Assembly (NCBI GenBank): GCA_902792435.1
Contig: CADAZN010000021.1
Span: 38,340-102,339, forward strand
Direction of reading: 5' to 3'
From: an uncultured Bacteroidales bacterium
GTDB taxonomy: Bacteria; Bacteroidota; Bacteroidia; Bacteroidales; Muribaculaceae
Length of the DNA stretch: 64,000 nucleotides
Under the pieces are notes generated by a model. The model was not told the origin of the DNA. It did not search any database and saw only the letters and a program-made list of their open reading frames with translations. Positions 1 to 8,833 of the stretch are shown here, piece by piece; the first letter of the stretch is position 1, and each line of letters starts with the position of its first letter. The translations under genes and the position numbers were made by a program.

Positions 1-1650
1 ACCAGTTAGGCTCACACGCAGACGGTCGCTCAATGCGCTAAATGACCAGCTAGCACTGAGCATGTTACCATAGAAATTACCGTCATTCAGTTTCTTGTCA
101 TAGATGACAGACGGGTCGGCATAGTATTGATGCACGATGTTGTTGAAGTAGATGTAGCTCATATAGGATACTGCCAGTGAGTGATTGCTCCACTGCTTGC
201 TAAGCGATAACGTGTTGCTCAACACCCTTAGGGGCTCAATGTCGGGGTTTCCTTGCGTGGCCTCGAAGAACGAGACGGGCAGCGTCATACTGTTCTTGTT
301 GCCAGGGTCGAAAAGCGTGTGGGTCAGCACGCCGTTTAACGATAGCGACAGGTCCTGCCGTGGAGCGTAGGTGCCGCCATAGTAGGCGATGGGACTGCAA
401 TAGTTGTAGTGCTTGCCTCCCAGCGACACTGCCGAGTTTGACACACCAGCTGTGGCATACCATGACAAACTGCCAGCCGAACGACTGAGCTGCAGCATAG
501 CAGTTGTGACATTGGTGACCAAGTGCTGATAGCCAGTTGAGGTGCCGCTATAGTGGTCCTTGTAGTTGGTAAGCGCGTGTCCTGCCATAAGCATAAACAT
601 CAGTTGATTGGTAAACGTCTTGAAGTAACGTCCCTGCCCAGCCAGTGCGAAGTTGTCTTCCTTAACGTGCGATGTCACTGTGTTCTGACCGGTTTCTTCA
701 TACAAGCTGTGATAGGTGTTGTGACCGTAGCTACCGCTAGCGACAAAATGTATAATCTGGTTGAACGGCAACCACTTGGTATATTCAAGAAAGATATTGG
801 GCGACAGAGCCTTGCTATTCGCGTGACGATGCATAGTTGTGGTGTCGTTGAGATAAATAACAGCTGTTGTCATGTCATGGGTCGGCATGGTTGATGCATC
901 CAAGCCGAGGGTAAGGTTAAAGCGGTGAGCATCGCCTTTGTTGTTCAACTCAAAGCGAACATCCTCACCGTGGTGGCGAGCGAGTGTATGGTCAGGGCTG
1001 TAGTAGCGAGTCAGCTGATAGCCGTTAGCAAAGGTATAAAGTCCTGACTCCTCAACATAACTGTGGTTGCGGTCCCACTTGCTCATGGCAGCCAACCGTA
1101 GTTTGGTCTTGCCGCGGGTGTAATCGACCGCTGCCACATATTCGCCTCGCTGATAAATGAACCCTTCGTCGGCCGAGAGATAGACGTTACCACCCGAGTT
1201 GCGGACTATGTAGTTGAGCACTGCCGCTTTGCCGGCCCATTTTCCTGAAGGGGTTCGCAAATACTCCATTTTGACCACATCTTGTGCCTGTAGCATGGCC
1301 ACATCCTCGGCGCGAGCTACCACGCCATTGATGCACAATACCACCTCAGCGCCAGTGTGTGTGGTAACTGATTTCTCCTGTGGCGACACTACCAGTCCTG
1401 CAATGCCCATCAGTCCCGTTAGATCTAGCGCGTTTGCTGCGTGCTTGCGCAGAATAGGTGCAGGCATGAGAATGACCTTGTCGGCCGTCTCAATCTGCTC
1501 TTTGGCCTTTACAATTATCTCGGGCAACGTATCAGTCATCACGCTGTCACGTTGAGTTGAAGTCACTTGAGTAACAATCTTGTCTTCATTCTGAGCAAAG
1601 GCCGCGAATGTAGAAAGACAAAGGATAGTGAGTAAAAATAATTGGTTCAT
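1..1650 (-). CDS. TonB-dependent-receptor-like outer membrane beta-barrel protein (3' end missing)
   Basis: The reading frame is open from the ATG at 1650 to base 1, giving 550 codons; the C-terminus lies outside the window. A signal peptide (residues 1-20, ending FAAFAQ) is followed by a short plug-like region (about 35-140) with LPEIIVKAKE and VVLCINGV, then long alternating aromatic/polar strands typical of a 22-strand barrel. Unlike the receptor at 2667 it has no N-terminal carboxypeptidase-like domain before the plug. A -7 box (TACTTTTG) sits at 1682-1689. It lies 108 bp downstream of a membrane-bound winged-helix regulator on the same strand, with a repeat-rich operator candidate between them. 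No SusD partner is visible, so a polysaccharide-uptake role is not supported; the substrate is unknown. A self-contained outer membrane protein of the OMP_b-brl_3 type is the likeliest reading. Confidence 0.8.
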   Translation of the reverse strand, partial: MNQLFLLTILCLSTFAAFAQNEDKIVTQVTSTQRDSVMTDTLPEIIVKAKEQIETADKVILMPAPILRKHAANALDLTGLMGIAGLVVSPQEKSVTTHTGAEVVLCINGVVARAEDVAMLQAQDVVKMEYLRTPSGKWAGKAAVLNYIVRNSGGNVYLSADEGFIYQRGEYVAAVDYTRGKTKLRLAAMSKWDRNHSYVEESGLYTFANGYQLTRYYSPDHTLARHHGEDVRFELNNKGDAHRFNLTLGLDASTMPTHDMTTAVIYLNDTTTMHRHANSKALSPNIFLEYTKWLPFNQIIHFVASGSYGHNTYHSLYEETGQNTVTSHVKEDNFALAGQGRYFKTFTNQLMFMLMAGHALTNYKDHYSGTSTGYQHLVTNVTTAMLQLSRSAGSLSWYATAGVSNSAVSLGGKHYNYCSPIAYYGGTYAPRQDLSLSLNGVLTHTLFDPGNKNSMTLPVSFFEATQGNPDIEPLRVLSNTLSLSKQWSNHSLAVSYMSYIYFNNIVHQYYADPSVIYDKKLNDGNFYGNMLSASWSFSALSDRLRVSLTG

Positions 1651-1700
1651 TTGCATCAATATTATTTAGAGATTTTTGATGCAAAAGTATTATGGAATAA

Positions 1701-1741
1701 GACAAATGCCAGATTTATTATCTGACATTTGTCTGACATTT
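1701..1741 (-). promoter_or_regulatory. Candidate operator with inverted and direct repeats
   Basis: GACAAATGCCAGA (1701-1713) and TCTGACATTTGTC (1721-1733) form an inverted repeat with one mismatch around a 7-bp spacer. TCTGACATTT is repeated directly at 1721 and 1732, an 11-bp step. The block ends about 12 bp upstream of the -7 box (1682-1689) of the barrel gene. OmpR-type winged-helix proteins commonly bind direct repeats about one helical turn apart, so the neighbouring regulator at 1759 is the natural candidate ligand. Binding itself is inference. Confidence 0.5.
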
Positions 1742-1758
1742 ATCTAAAACCAGACTAA

Positions 1759-2457
1759 CTATTTGATTTTCAACGTATAGCTCTTGCCTCTATCTGATTC
1801 GATTTTCAGGTTGCTATTGGCCTCCAAGATAGGCTTTACCCGCTTGATAAGTGTGTAAAGTGTGTCGCTGGCATCAGGTTTCTTGGGCCAAAGGCGGTCA
1901 CAAATTTCTTGCTTGGATAGTGAATGAGATTCTGTAGTCATAAACATTTCCATAAGGGAATACTGCATGGGAGTGAAATGAATGGGTTCACCCTTAGCCG
2001 TAAGAAATTTGTCGGTGGCAAACACAATGCTACCATAACTCAGGCCTGCGACAAACAATTCAGGCTTAAACCTGCGCATATACCACAGGCTGCACATAAT
2101 CCACAGAATGCCGACAAATAATAATGCCCCAGATGCTCGCTGGTCAGAAAGCATCAGTATGGTCATAAAGCCGCAATTAGCCTGTGCCACCATCTGCGTA
2201 TCCTGCCGGCCCGCTCTGCTCACCCATGTCATCGCAATGCATGCCGTGTCCTTCAGTTCGGCTATGGTGAGATGACTGCGATAGCAGCTGATGGTATCGG
2301 CATTGACCACGTTGGTAGGCATCTCGGCAAGAGTAAGCTTCAGGGCATTGTTTACATCTCGCGTTATACTGTTTTCGGTACTTTTATAATTACATACGCC
2401 TGAGCAGACCGCACCAAGCATTATGAAAACGAAGATGACTAATGGTAATTTCTTCAT
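1759..2457 (-). CDS. Membrane-anchored winged-helix (OmpR-type DNA-binding) regulator
   Basis: 232 residues. A hydrophobic segment at 4-22 (signal anchor or signal peptide) is followed by a predicted periplasmic region (23-107), a second transmembrane segment at about 108-127 ending in YMRRF, and a C-terminal winged-helix domain (about 140-232; PIHFTPMQYSLMEMF, LSKQEICDRLW, DTLYTLIKRVKPILE, GKSYTLKI). The last part resembles the Trans_reg_C effector domain of response regulators, but no receiver domain or kinase is present. This suggests a one-component sensor spanning the inner membrane, functionally like ToxR but with the DNA-binding domain at the C-terminus. The periplasmic part contains three cysteines (residues 58, 73, 95). 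It is followed by the outer membrane barrel gene, its likely target. A -7 box (TAATTTTG on the minus strand) is at 2607-2614, leaving a leader of about 145 bp. Confidence 0.8.
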   Translation of the reverse strand: MKKLPLVIFVFIMLGAVCSGVCNYKSTENSITRDVNNALKLTLAEMPTNVVNADTISCYRSHLTIAELKDTACIAMTWVSRAGRQDTQMVAQANCGFMTILMLSDQRASGALLFVGILWIMCSLWYMRRFKPELFVAGLSYGSIVFATDKFLTAKGEPIHFTPMQYSLMEMFMTTESHSLSKQEICDRLWPKKPDASDTLYTLIKRVKPILEANSNLKIESDRGKSYTLKIK

Positions 2458-2666
2458 CGTTCTGAATATTTATTGGCATTCAACATTTCAATCTTTTCTT
2501 TAGATCGGGCAATCTTAGACTATGGAAAAAACGCTCTCGTTTTTTGTGTCTCGTTCATCTAAATATGATTAATATGAGATAGAGTAAAAACGACTATCAG
2601 ATGTTACAAAATTAGTCATTTTTTCTCTCTTTCTCTTATCTTTCGGCAAGAATCGTGTTTTTTCCA

Positions 2667-5108
2667 TCATTTTCCGCTTTGCCCAGAGCCACCCTCGAGG
2701 TCATTGTTCTCAATGGTCTTGTTGGTCTGCTTCACGCTAGCCTTGAGGGAACCAAAACGGAAGGTCACAGTGAGCCTGAACTCGCGCAAAAACTGCCAAT
2801 GGCGGTCAAAGCCTGTGTAGTCGCCGTGGGTGGTGTACATGGTAATTTTATTGAACTTACTGGAATTGAAGAGGTTTGCAGTGCTCAAGTTCACGGTTAG
2901 GCGGTCTTCCTTGAGGAATGAGCGCTGCAAGCTAAAGTTATAGTACATAGTGCCTGTGTGGTGGCCATAGAGTCCAACAATGCCACCACTGCGGCCGCTC
3001 AAGGTTGCAGCAAATCGCAATTTCCATGGCAACTGCTGAGTGAGCTGTGCATAGTAGAACGCCACCCATCGATTGTTTTTCAAGTTGAGGTCACTGCTCT
3101 CATAGTTGTAATGCCCCACGCTGCCATTGAGTGTGAAACTTGTGGTTGGACCAATCGCCCACTGCATGAAACCACTCAGGTTAAAATATCGGCTCTTGAG
3201 AGTGTTGGCGTAGGTTGAAACCAGCACATTGCCATCTGTATACTGAACACCTGTTATACGGTTGTTGCAGAACGAGATGCTTGGACTGAGGCTGAAAGTG
3301 AGCTTGCTGCCAATCTTCATGTAGGTCATACTAATCGAATGGTTGAGCGAACTGCCGAGGTGAGGATTACCAAACTTGCGGCTTGTGGGATCTTCCTCAA
3401 CTGCCGGATTCAGATAGCTGATACCTGGGCGACGGATGCTTGTAGAGTAGTTAATCTTGAGACTATGGGCATCGTTGAACTTATATCGCACACTCAAGTC
3501 GGGCACCCAGTCATACAAGTTGCGGTGATAGTTGTCCTGTTTACCATCAGGAAACTCGGCGTTGAGTCTGCTGTATTCGTAGCGTAATCCTGCTCTTGCT
3601 GCCCAGTTTTCCTTACTGAAACGATAACTCAAGTAGGCGGCCGCCACATGGGTGCGGTGGTTGAAGAGCGTGGTATTATCCATCTCAGGCACACCATCAA
3701 ATCCAAAAGTGCCCTCGCTTGTGTTGAAGCGGTTAATATATTTCACGCCTGTCTCAATAGTGTGATACTTAGCGAATGGGCGAGTCCAGTCGAGCTGGAA
3801 TGTGTGCTCGGCAAAGGTCTCCTTGGTGTCGGTAGTTTGTCCAGTGTAGGGGAACGGGCAATTGAGCATATCACTGAAGGTATTTATGCTCTTTAGATTA
3901 TCATGACTGGTAGAGAGCATGTAGCTGAGGGTTAGCATCTCTCCAGGATTGCGCATCGTGTGCTGGTAGTCGACACGTCCATGCAGGTAATAGGTACCAC
4001 TCTTGGGGACACGACCTGTAGTTGTGTACTTATACAAGATGTTTCCATCACGGTCGGTCATGCGAGCGTTGTTGAGACCATCGGAACGATGGTCATAATA
4101 GTAGCCGCCAAACGAGAGAGAAACAAGATTCAATGTGTCGGGCTCCCAGCTGGCACTGAGGCTGCCATAGTGGAAATTGAAAGAGCCACGAGTTTCGTTG
4201 TGACTATATAAAGAGTTGCCCGTAGTGGCATAGGTGTGCTCGCTCTCCATGATATTGTGGTCGTAATGGCGATTCTTATTAGTGTAGCCATAGTTTACCG
4301 AGGCGACTACTTTTCCAATCTGTGTAACGATGTTGGTATTACCATTAGGGCTACCGGTGTTGTCGACCGACAAGCTTACTGTACCCATCACACCCTGCAT
4401 CAGCGAACCACTGCCGCCCACAGTCACGATGTTAAGAATGGCCTCAGTGCCCTCAGCGTCATATTTTGCACCTGGGTCGGTAATAACCTCTATCTTCTTG
4501 ATAGAGCTGGCTGGAATTGCCTTGAGAACGTCTTTCATGTTTTGGCCGCTCAGTGCAGGATCGGGATGGCCGTTGCGATACACCTTGAACGACGATGATC
4601 CTTTAACTAAAATATCGTCTTTACCATCAACCGAGACCATTGGCACCTTCTTTAGCATGTCGAGCACGTTGTTCGTGCGGCTATCGGCATCGGCCTGCAC
4701 GTCGTAGGTGAGGCGATCAATCTCGGAGGTTACGAGTTGGCGTTGGGCTGTAACAGTCACTTCTTTGAGTATCGTTGATTCAGTATTGAGAACTATTGTG
4801 CCAAGTTTTGCAACAGGCGACGATGAACTCACATCAAAGGTTCTGCTTTGTGGTGTCATGCCCACAAAATGCACGCACATCAAGTAGCAACCAGAATTTG
4901 CGAGTTTGTGGTCCACCTTGCCGAAGGCGTTGCTCACTCCGCTACTCACGACAGTGGTTGTGTCACTAGTATTATATATGTAAATCGTGGCAAAGGGAAT
5001 ACCTTCGCCCTTGCTGTCGTTCACTTGGCATTGCACACCATATTGCTGCGCCATCGCACCAAAGGCACACACCATAAGCATTAAGAAGGTAGCAATTTTC
5101 TTTTCCAT
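2667..5108 (-). CDS. TonB-dependent-receptor-like outer membrane protein with carboxypeptidase-like N-domain
   Basis: 813 residues from the ATG at 5108. The frame extends upstream to 5216, but the 5108 start gives a proper signal peptide (MEKKIATFLMLMVCAFGAMA) and lies downstream of a -7 box (TAAATTTG, minus strand, 5136-5143). Order of domains: signal peptide, a carboxypeptidase-regulatory-like beta-sandwich (about 25-105), a TonB plug (about 110-230; SSIKKIEVITDPGAKYDAEG is typical of the family), then an outer membrane beta-barrel of the OMP_b-brl_3 type ending in TVTFRFGSLK plus a short polar tail. The sequence looks intact. It is transcribed divergently from the LuxR-type gene at 5316, with two related 15-bp sites between them. 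No SusD, permease or ABC genes adjoin it, so the ligand cannot be assigned; siderophore, metal or peptide are all possible. Confidence 0.85.
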   Translation of the reverse strand: MEKKIATFLMLMVCAFGAMAQQYGVQCQVNDSKGEGIPFATIYIYNTSDTTTVVSSGVSNAFGKVDHKLANSGCYLMCVHFVGMTPQSRTFDVSSSSPVAKLGTIVLNTESTILKEVTVTAQRQLVTSEIDRLTYDVQADADSRTNNVLDMLKKVPMVSVDGKDDILVKGSSSFKVYRNGHPDPALSGQNMKDVLKAIPASSIKKIEVITDPGAKYDAEGTEAILNIVTVGGSGSLMQGVMGTVSLSVDNTGSPNGNTNIVTQIGKVVASVNYGYTNKNRHYDHNIMESEHTYATTGNSLYSHNETRGSFNFHYGSLSASWEPDTLNLVSLSFGGYYYDHRSDGLNNARMTDRDGNILYKYTTTGRVPKSGTYYLHGRVDYQHTMRNPGEMLTLSYMLSTSHDNLKSINTFSDMLNCPFPYTGQTTDTKETFAEHTFQLDWTRPFAKYHTIETGVKYINRFNTSEGTFGFDGVPEMDNTTLFNHRTHVAAAYLSYRFSKENWAARAGLRYEYSRLNAEFPDGKQDNYHRNLYDWVPDLSVRYKFNDAHSLKINYSTSIRRPGISYLNPAVEEDPTSRKFGNPHLGSSLNHSISMTYMKIGSKLTFSLSPSISFCNNRITGVQYTDGNVLVSTYANTLKSRYFNLSGFMQWAIGPTTSFTLNGSVGHYNYESSDLNLKNNRWVAFYYAQLTQQLPWKLRFAATLSGRSGGIVGLYGHHTGTMYYNFSLQRSFLKEDRLTVNLSTANLFNSSKFNKITMYTTHGDYTGFDRHWQFLREFRLTVTFRFGSLKASVKQTNKTIENNDLEGGSGQSGK

Positions 5109-5165
5109 AGTCTTTGGGTTTATAAATTGTGTGTACAAATTTAGATAAGTCTTTTTAATTAAACG

Positions 5166-5227
5166 CACACTAAAGTGTGAATGTTGCAGCAATTTTGAGA
5201 AAAAGTCAACTTTCACACTTTAGGGTG
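5166..5227. promoter_or_regulatory. Paired inverted 15-bp sites in a divergent promoter region
   Basis: CACACTAAAGTGTGA (5166-5180, plus strand) recurs as CACCCTAAAGTGTGA on the minus strand at 5213-5227, 14 of 15 bases identical. Each copy has internal dyad symmetry (CAC..GTG). Each lies upstream of one of two divergent promoters: the -7 box of the receptor at 5136-5143 (minus) and that of the LuxR-type gene at 5259-5266 (plus, TAAATTTG). A dimeric LuxR-type regulator acting on both genes would explain the layout; this is inferred. Confidence 0.55.
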
Positions 5228-5315
5228 TTAAAATGGCCGAATGATTGGAAATGTTTTGTAAATTTGCAATCACAAAACTATCCATTATGGTGAGAATCGA
5301 TACTCTCACGTTGAG

Positions 5316-5993
5316 ATGCTAAAACGTGCCATTGACGCGATGGCAAACGCCACCTATCAAAGCATATATGTGATAGACTATTTTAAGCGCGAGTTCCTGC
5401 ATGTGGCAAGTAATCCGCTGTTTCTGGGTGGTCACACTGCAGAACAAATGAAAAAGAGGGGCTATCAGTTCTACATTGAGCATGTGCCTGAAAATGAGCA
5501 AGCAATGCTACTTGAAATCAATTCTGCAGGATTCAAGAAGTTCAACAAAATCCCCTTTGAAGAACGTGATGGTTTTTTTATAAGTTATGACTTCCACATT
5601 GAGGACGGCGAAAACCGTTTTCTTATAAATCATAAAATGACCCCATTTGCATATGCCGATGACGGCAGGCTGTGGCTTGCAATGTGCGTGGTGTCGCTCT
5701 CGTCGCATAGTGAAGCAGGGCACATTGAGTTGCGCAAAAAAGGTGCTTCGACCTATTGGGAATATTCGCTTGAGCAGCATTGCTGGCTAACCCGAGAAAC
5801 ACTCACTCTGCGTCCACAAGAGAAACAGGTGCTCATACTCTCGGCACAAGGCCTGACCGTCGCACAGATAGCTGACAAGATGAATCGCTCAGTTGATACC
5901 ATTAAAACCTACAAGCGAGTGATGTTTGAACGCCTAGGCACTCGTTCTATTACCGAAGCCCTCACCCTTGCGACGAATTCGGGGTTGATATAA
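5316..5993 (+). CDS. LuxR-type transcriptional regulator with PAS-like sensor region
   Basis: 225 residues. The N-terminal part (about 10-130; YQSIYVIDYFKREFLHVASN, FYIEHVPENE) resembles the PAS-like sensor of short Bacteroidales LuxR proteins. The C-terminal part (about 163-225) is a GerE/LuxR helix-turn-helix: LRPQEKQVLILSAQGLTVAQ, IADKMNRSVDTIKTYK, ERLGTRSITEAL. No receiver domain is present, so it should sense a ligand or partner directly. A -7 box (TAAATTTG) is at 5259-5266. An ATG at 5287 opens an 11-codon frame that overlaps the start of this gene, so a small upstream reading frame is possible. It is divergent from the receptor gene, its probable target. A strong terminator follows at 6101. 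Confidence 0.85.
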   Translation: MLKRAIDAMANATYQSIYVIDYFKREFLHVASNPLFLGGHTAEQMKKRGYQFYIEHVPENEQAMLLEINSAGFKKFNKIPFEERDGFFISYDFHIEDGENRFLINHKMTPFAYADDGRLWLAMCVVSLSSHSEAGHIELRKKGASTYWEYSLEQHCWLTRETLTLRPQEKQVLILSAQGLTVAQIADKMNRSVDTIKTYKRVMFERLGTRSITEALTLATNSGLI

Positions 5994-6100
5994 TAAGTGC
6001 AATAGTGGCATCAAAATCATAAAGATTATGGAAGAAAACTAGTGTTAACGAAATTGTGCAATTGGAAACTGCACAATTTATTAATATAATGTTTCCGCAA

Positions 6101-6136
6101 AAAACAGGAAGGCTCAATTGAGTCTTCCTGTTTTTT
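6101..6136. terminator. Bidirectional intrinsic terminator
   Basis: AAAACAGGAAG and CTTCCTGTTTT enclose a near-palindrome (GCTCAATTGAGT), giving a continuous hairpin with a T run on the plus side and an A run on the other side. It separates the convergent LuxR-type gene and M13 peptidase gene and can serve both. Confidence 0.85.
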
Positions 6137-6161
6137 TATTTTTGTATGGTTAATATTGTGA

Positions 6162-8186
6162 TTACCAGATGGTCACGCGGTCCTCGGGGGCGCGCCACAT
6201 CTTCTCGCCGGGTTGAATGTTGAAGGCGTTGAAGAATGGCTCGAGGTTGCGGATTGCAACGTTCACGCGGTTAATGCCAAGAGAGTGTGGGTCGGTCTTG
6301 GTGCGACGCAGAATCTCTTCCTTGGTGATGTTGGCAGCCCATACGTTAGCGTAGCTTAGGAAGAAGCGCTGGTCGGGAGTGAAGCCGTCGATTTTCTTGT
6401 CACTAGCACCTTGCTCAGTTTTCTTGAAAGCACTGTAGGCAACGCGCAGACCGCCATGGTCGGCGATGTTCTCACCCATGGTGAATGTGCCGTTGGCATG
6501 CACATCGTCGGCAACAATCTCAGCGCTGTATTGAGCACCCAGTTTGTCGGCGAGTTCTTGGAACTTAGCAGCATCCTCGGCAGTCCACCAGTCAATCATA
6601 TTGCCGTGGTGGTCGAAGTTGCGGCCTTGGTCGTCAAAGCCGTGAGTCATCTCATGACCAATAACAACGCCAATTGCGCCATAGTTGCAGGCATCGTCGG
6701 CATCAGGATCGAAATATGGCTTTTGCAGGATGCCTGCAGGGAAGCAAATCTCGTTGGTTGATGGATCGTAGTAGGCGTTAACAGTTTGTGGAGTCATCTG
6801 CCATTTGTCCTTGTCGACGGGCTTGTTAAGTTGTGAAAGCTGATACTCAGCCTCAAAGCGGCGAGCGTTCATTACGTTCTCCCAGTAGAAGTTGTCTCTA
6901 TCGATGTTGATCCCGCTATAGTCGCGCCAAGTGTCAGGGTAGCCCACCTTAACAGTAAAGCTGTTAAGCTTAACAAGAGCGTTCACTTTGGTCTTGGGAC
7001 TCATCCAAGTCAAGTCCTTGATGTGCTCACCAAGTGCCAAGCGCAGATTGTTGATGAGCTTGATCATCTTTTGTTTCGACTCTTCGGGGAAGTACTTCTT
7101 CACGTAGAGTTCGCCCACAGCCTCTCCAAGAACGCCATTTGGCACGTTGAGGGCACGTTTCCAGCGTGGTTGCATCACTGTCTTTCCACTCATGGCACGA
7201 CTGTACATATCGAAGTTTGCCTGCTCAAAGTCATCGGTAAGGTAGTTTGATGCAGCATCGAGATACTTGAACGCCAGGTAGTTCCTTATGTCCTCAATTT
7301 TGAGAGTGCCCATCATCTCGTTGAACTTTGCCATCGAGTTAAGATGCATCACGCATGCCTTCTCAACCTTGATTGAGGCGGGGAAAAGCAGGTTGAAATA
7401 GCTGTCCCAGTCAAAGTTTGGATAGTCGGCCTTGAGCTGAGCAACAGTGCGGATGTTGTACTGCTTGCTGTAGTCACGGCTCTCCTCGCGGGTCATAGCC
7501 ACCTTGGCAAGCTCAGTTTCAATACCAAGGATGTTTTTTGCAATCTTCTTGGCATCCTTTGCTTTGCGTCCTGAAAGAGTGAAAAGCTTCTCGATGTAAG
7601 ACAGATAAGCGTTGCGAACCTTAACAGTATTGTCGTCATTCTCGAGGTAGTAGTCACGGTCGCCCATTCCCAGACCTCCAGCGGTGAGGTATAGCAAATT
7701 CTGGTCACTGTTCATCAAGTCGGCCATTACACCACTGTCGAAGAATGGAGCAGCGATTCCTGTGTGCAGGTCGGCCATCATTGCTTCGAAGCTATTGCGA
7801 GGCATCTGATAGATCTGTGCTAGCATCATTTCCACGGGGCGTGTGCCTTGCTGGTTGCGCAAGGTGCTGTCCATACCCTGAAGATAAAGGTCGCTAACTT
7901 TCTGAGCCAGACTGCCTTTTGGATTGTTAGTACCTAAGTTCAAGATGAGGTCTTTGAGCTGCTCGCGATTGTTCTCGGCAAGACCGTCGAAGGTGCCAAA
8001 CCTTGCATACTGAGGGTCGAGAGGGTTAGCTTTCATCCAACCACCACAGGCATACTGATAAAAATTCTCGCCTGGCTTGGTGCTCAAGTCAAGGTTGTTG
8101 CGGTCAACAGCCTTGTTGAGATTGCCAGCACTCATTGTCATTGCTGTCATTACTAGTGATAATAGTAAAAGTTTTTTTGTTTTCAT
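6162..8186 (-). CDS. M13-family zinc metallopeptidase (PepO/neprilysin-like)
   Basis: 674 residues from the ATG at 8186, chosen over an in-frame ATG at 8240 because it gives a clean signal peptide (KTKKLLLLSLVMTAMTMSAG). M13 enzymes hydrolyse oligopeptides with a zinc-bound water. The zinc motif HEMTH is at about residues 511-515, the third ligand motif ENIADHGG at about 572, and substrate-binding NAYYDPSTNEICFPAGIL precedes them; the C-terminus ends in the family-typical DRVTIW-like CRVW position without the usual cysteine. The N-terminal M13 domain (about 35-420) is complete, with the FYQYACGGWM motif. Length matches the family. With no lipobox it is probably periplasmic or surface-exposed. 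A -7 box (TATCTTTG) is at 8227-8234, preceded after exactly 6 bp by a 24-bp element shared with pnp and argS. It is a single-gene unit between a terminator and a repeat field. Confidence 0.93.
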   Translation of the reverse strand: MKTKKLLLLSLVMTAMTMSAGNLNKAVDRNNLDLSTKPGENFYQYACGGWMKANPLDPQYARFGTFDGLAENNREQLKDLILNLGTNNPKGSLAQKVSDLYLQGMDSTLRNQQGTRPVEMMLAQIYQMPRNSFEAMMADLHTGIAAPFFDSGVMADLMNSDQNLLYLTAGGLGMGDRDYYLENDDNTVKVRNAYLSYIEKLFTLSGRKAKDAKKIAKNILGIETELAKVAMTREESRDYSKQYNIRTVAQLKADYPNFDWDSYFNLLFPASIKVEKACVMHLNSMAKFNEMMGTLKIEDIRNYLAFKYLDAASNYLTDDFEQANFDMYSRAMSGKTVMQPRWKRALNVPNGVLGEAVGELYVKKYFPEESKQKMIKLINNLRLALGEHIKDLTWMSPKTKVNALVKLNSFTVKVGYPDTWRDYSGINIDRDNFYWENVMNARRFEAEYQLSQLNKPVDKDKWQMTPQTVNAYYDPSTNEICFPAGILQKPYFDPDADDACNYGAIGVVIGHEMTHGFDDQGRNFDHHGNMIDWWTAEDAAKFQELADKLGAQYSAEIVADDVHANGTFTMGENIADHGGLRVAYSAFKKTEQGASDKKIDGFTPDQRFFLSYANVWAANITKEEILRRTKTDPHSLGINRVNVAIRNLEPFFNAFNIQPGEKMWRAPEDRVTIW

Positions 8187-8240
8187 CGTTGTTATAATAT
8201 TTATATATAATGTGTATTTCTTGTTGCAAAGATAATACAT

Positions 8241-8264
8241 AGTTTTCAGTTATGAGTTATTAGT
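8241..8264 (-). promoter_or_regulatory. 24-bp promoter-upstream element (pepO-like copy)
   Basis: On the minus strand this reads ACTAATAACT, then CATAACTGAAAACT, then 6 bp, then the -7 box TATCTTTG (8227-8234). The same element with one mismatch lies at the same spacing before pnp (46683-46706), and a looser copy before argS (57988-58011). Confidence 0.5.
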
Positions 8265-8554
8265 TGGTAGTTTTTTTGAATCAGTTGAGTTAGCTTGATT
8301 GTGCAAAGCACGGAAACGGTGAAATCAAGGATTCACTGGAATCGGTGGAATCACTGACTCGGTTGGGCCGCGCTGCGCGCTAAGATATCGCTGTGCATGG
8401 AATCGGTGGAATCATCGGAATCACTGACTCGGTTGGCTCGGTTAGGCCGCGCTGCGCGCTAAAGATTGTTGCCCTTCGGGCTAAGATTGGGAGTATGGTG
8501 CCTACGGCACTAATATTTATTTTTGCGCTGGCGCGCTAAGATATCGCTGTGCAT

Positions 8555-8740
8555 GGAATCGGTGGAATCAGTTTGCCTTGATGCTGGAGGGGCGCTGCGC
8601 TTAAAATTTATTGAAAATTTAATGGAAAATTGCATTGATGCTGGTTTTTAGACAGTCCAGAAATTAAAAACTCCTCGCTTGCGAGGCTTTGCGACACCAA
8701 TAGGTGCAACTTTGCGAGAGAACATGGAATCGGTGGAATC
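8555..8740. repeat. 187-bp direct repeat, copy 1
   Basis: Begins GGAATCGGTGGAATCAGTTT and runs through a GCGCTGCGC hairpin, a CCTCGC-TT-GCGAGG hairpin (8673-8686) and a CACC-AATA-GGTG hairpin (8695-8706) into the 9-bp array. Copy 2 starts 261 bp later and differs at only a few positions. Confidence 0.85.
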
Positions 8741-8833
8741 GGTGGAATCAGTGGAATCAGTGGAATCAGTGGAATCAGTGGAATCAGTGGAATCAGTGGA
8801 ATCGGTGGAATCAGTGGAATCGGTGGAATCAGT
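8726..8833. repeat. Tandem array of 9-bp GGAATCRGT units
   Basis: Twelve contiguous 9-bp units; only position 7 varies (A or G). A related array with GGAATCACT as the dominant unit lies between dnaJ and grpE (39704-39802). Confidence 0.9.

Noticed and set aside
1-5108. SusC/SusD-type polysaccharide utilisation loci
   Set aside because: Neither receptor has an adjacent SusD-like lipoprotein or glycoside hydrolase, and both barrels look like the OMP_b-brl_3 type rather than SusC.
5109-5216. Upstream in-frame start extending the receptor by 36 residues
   Set aside because: The extension would cover the -7 box and one of the 15-bp sites and would bury the signal peptide.
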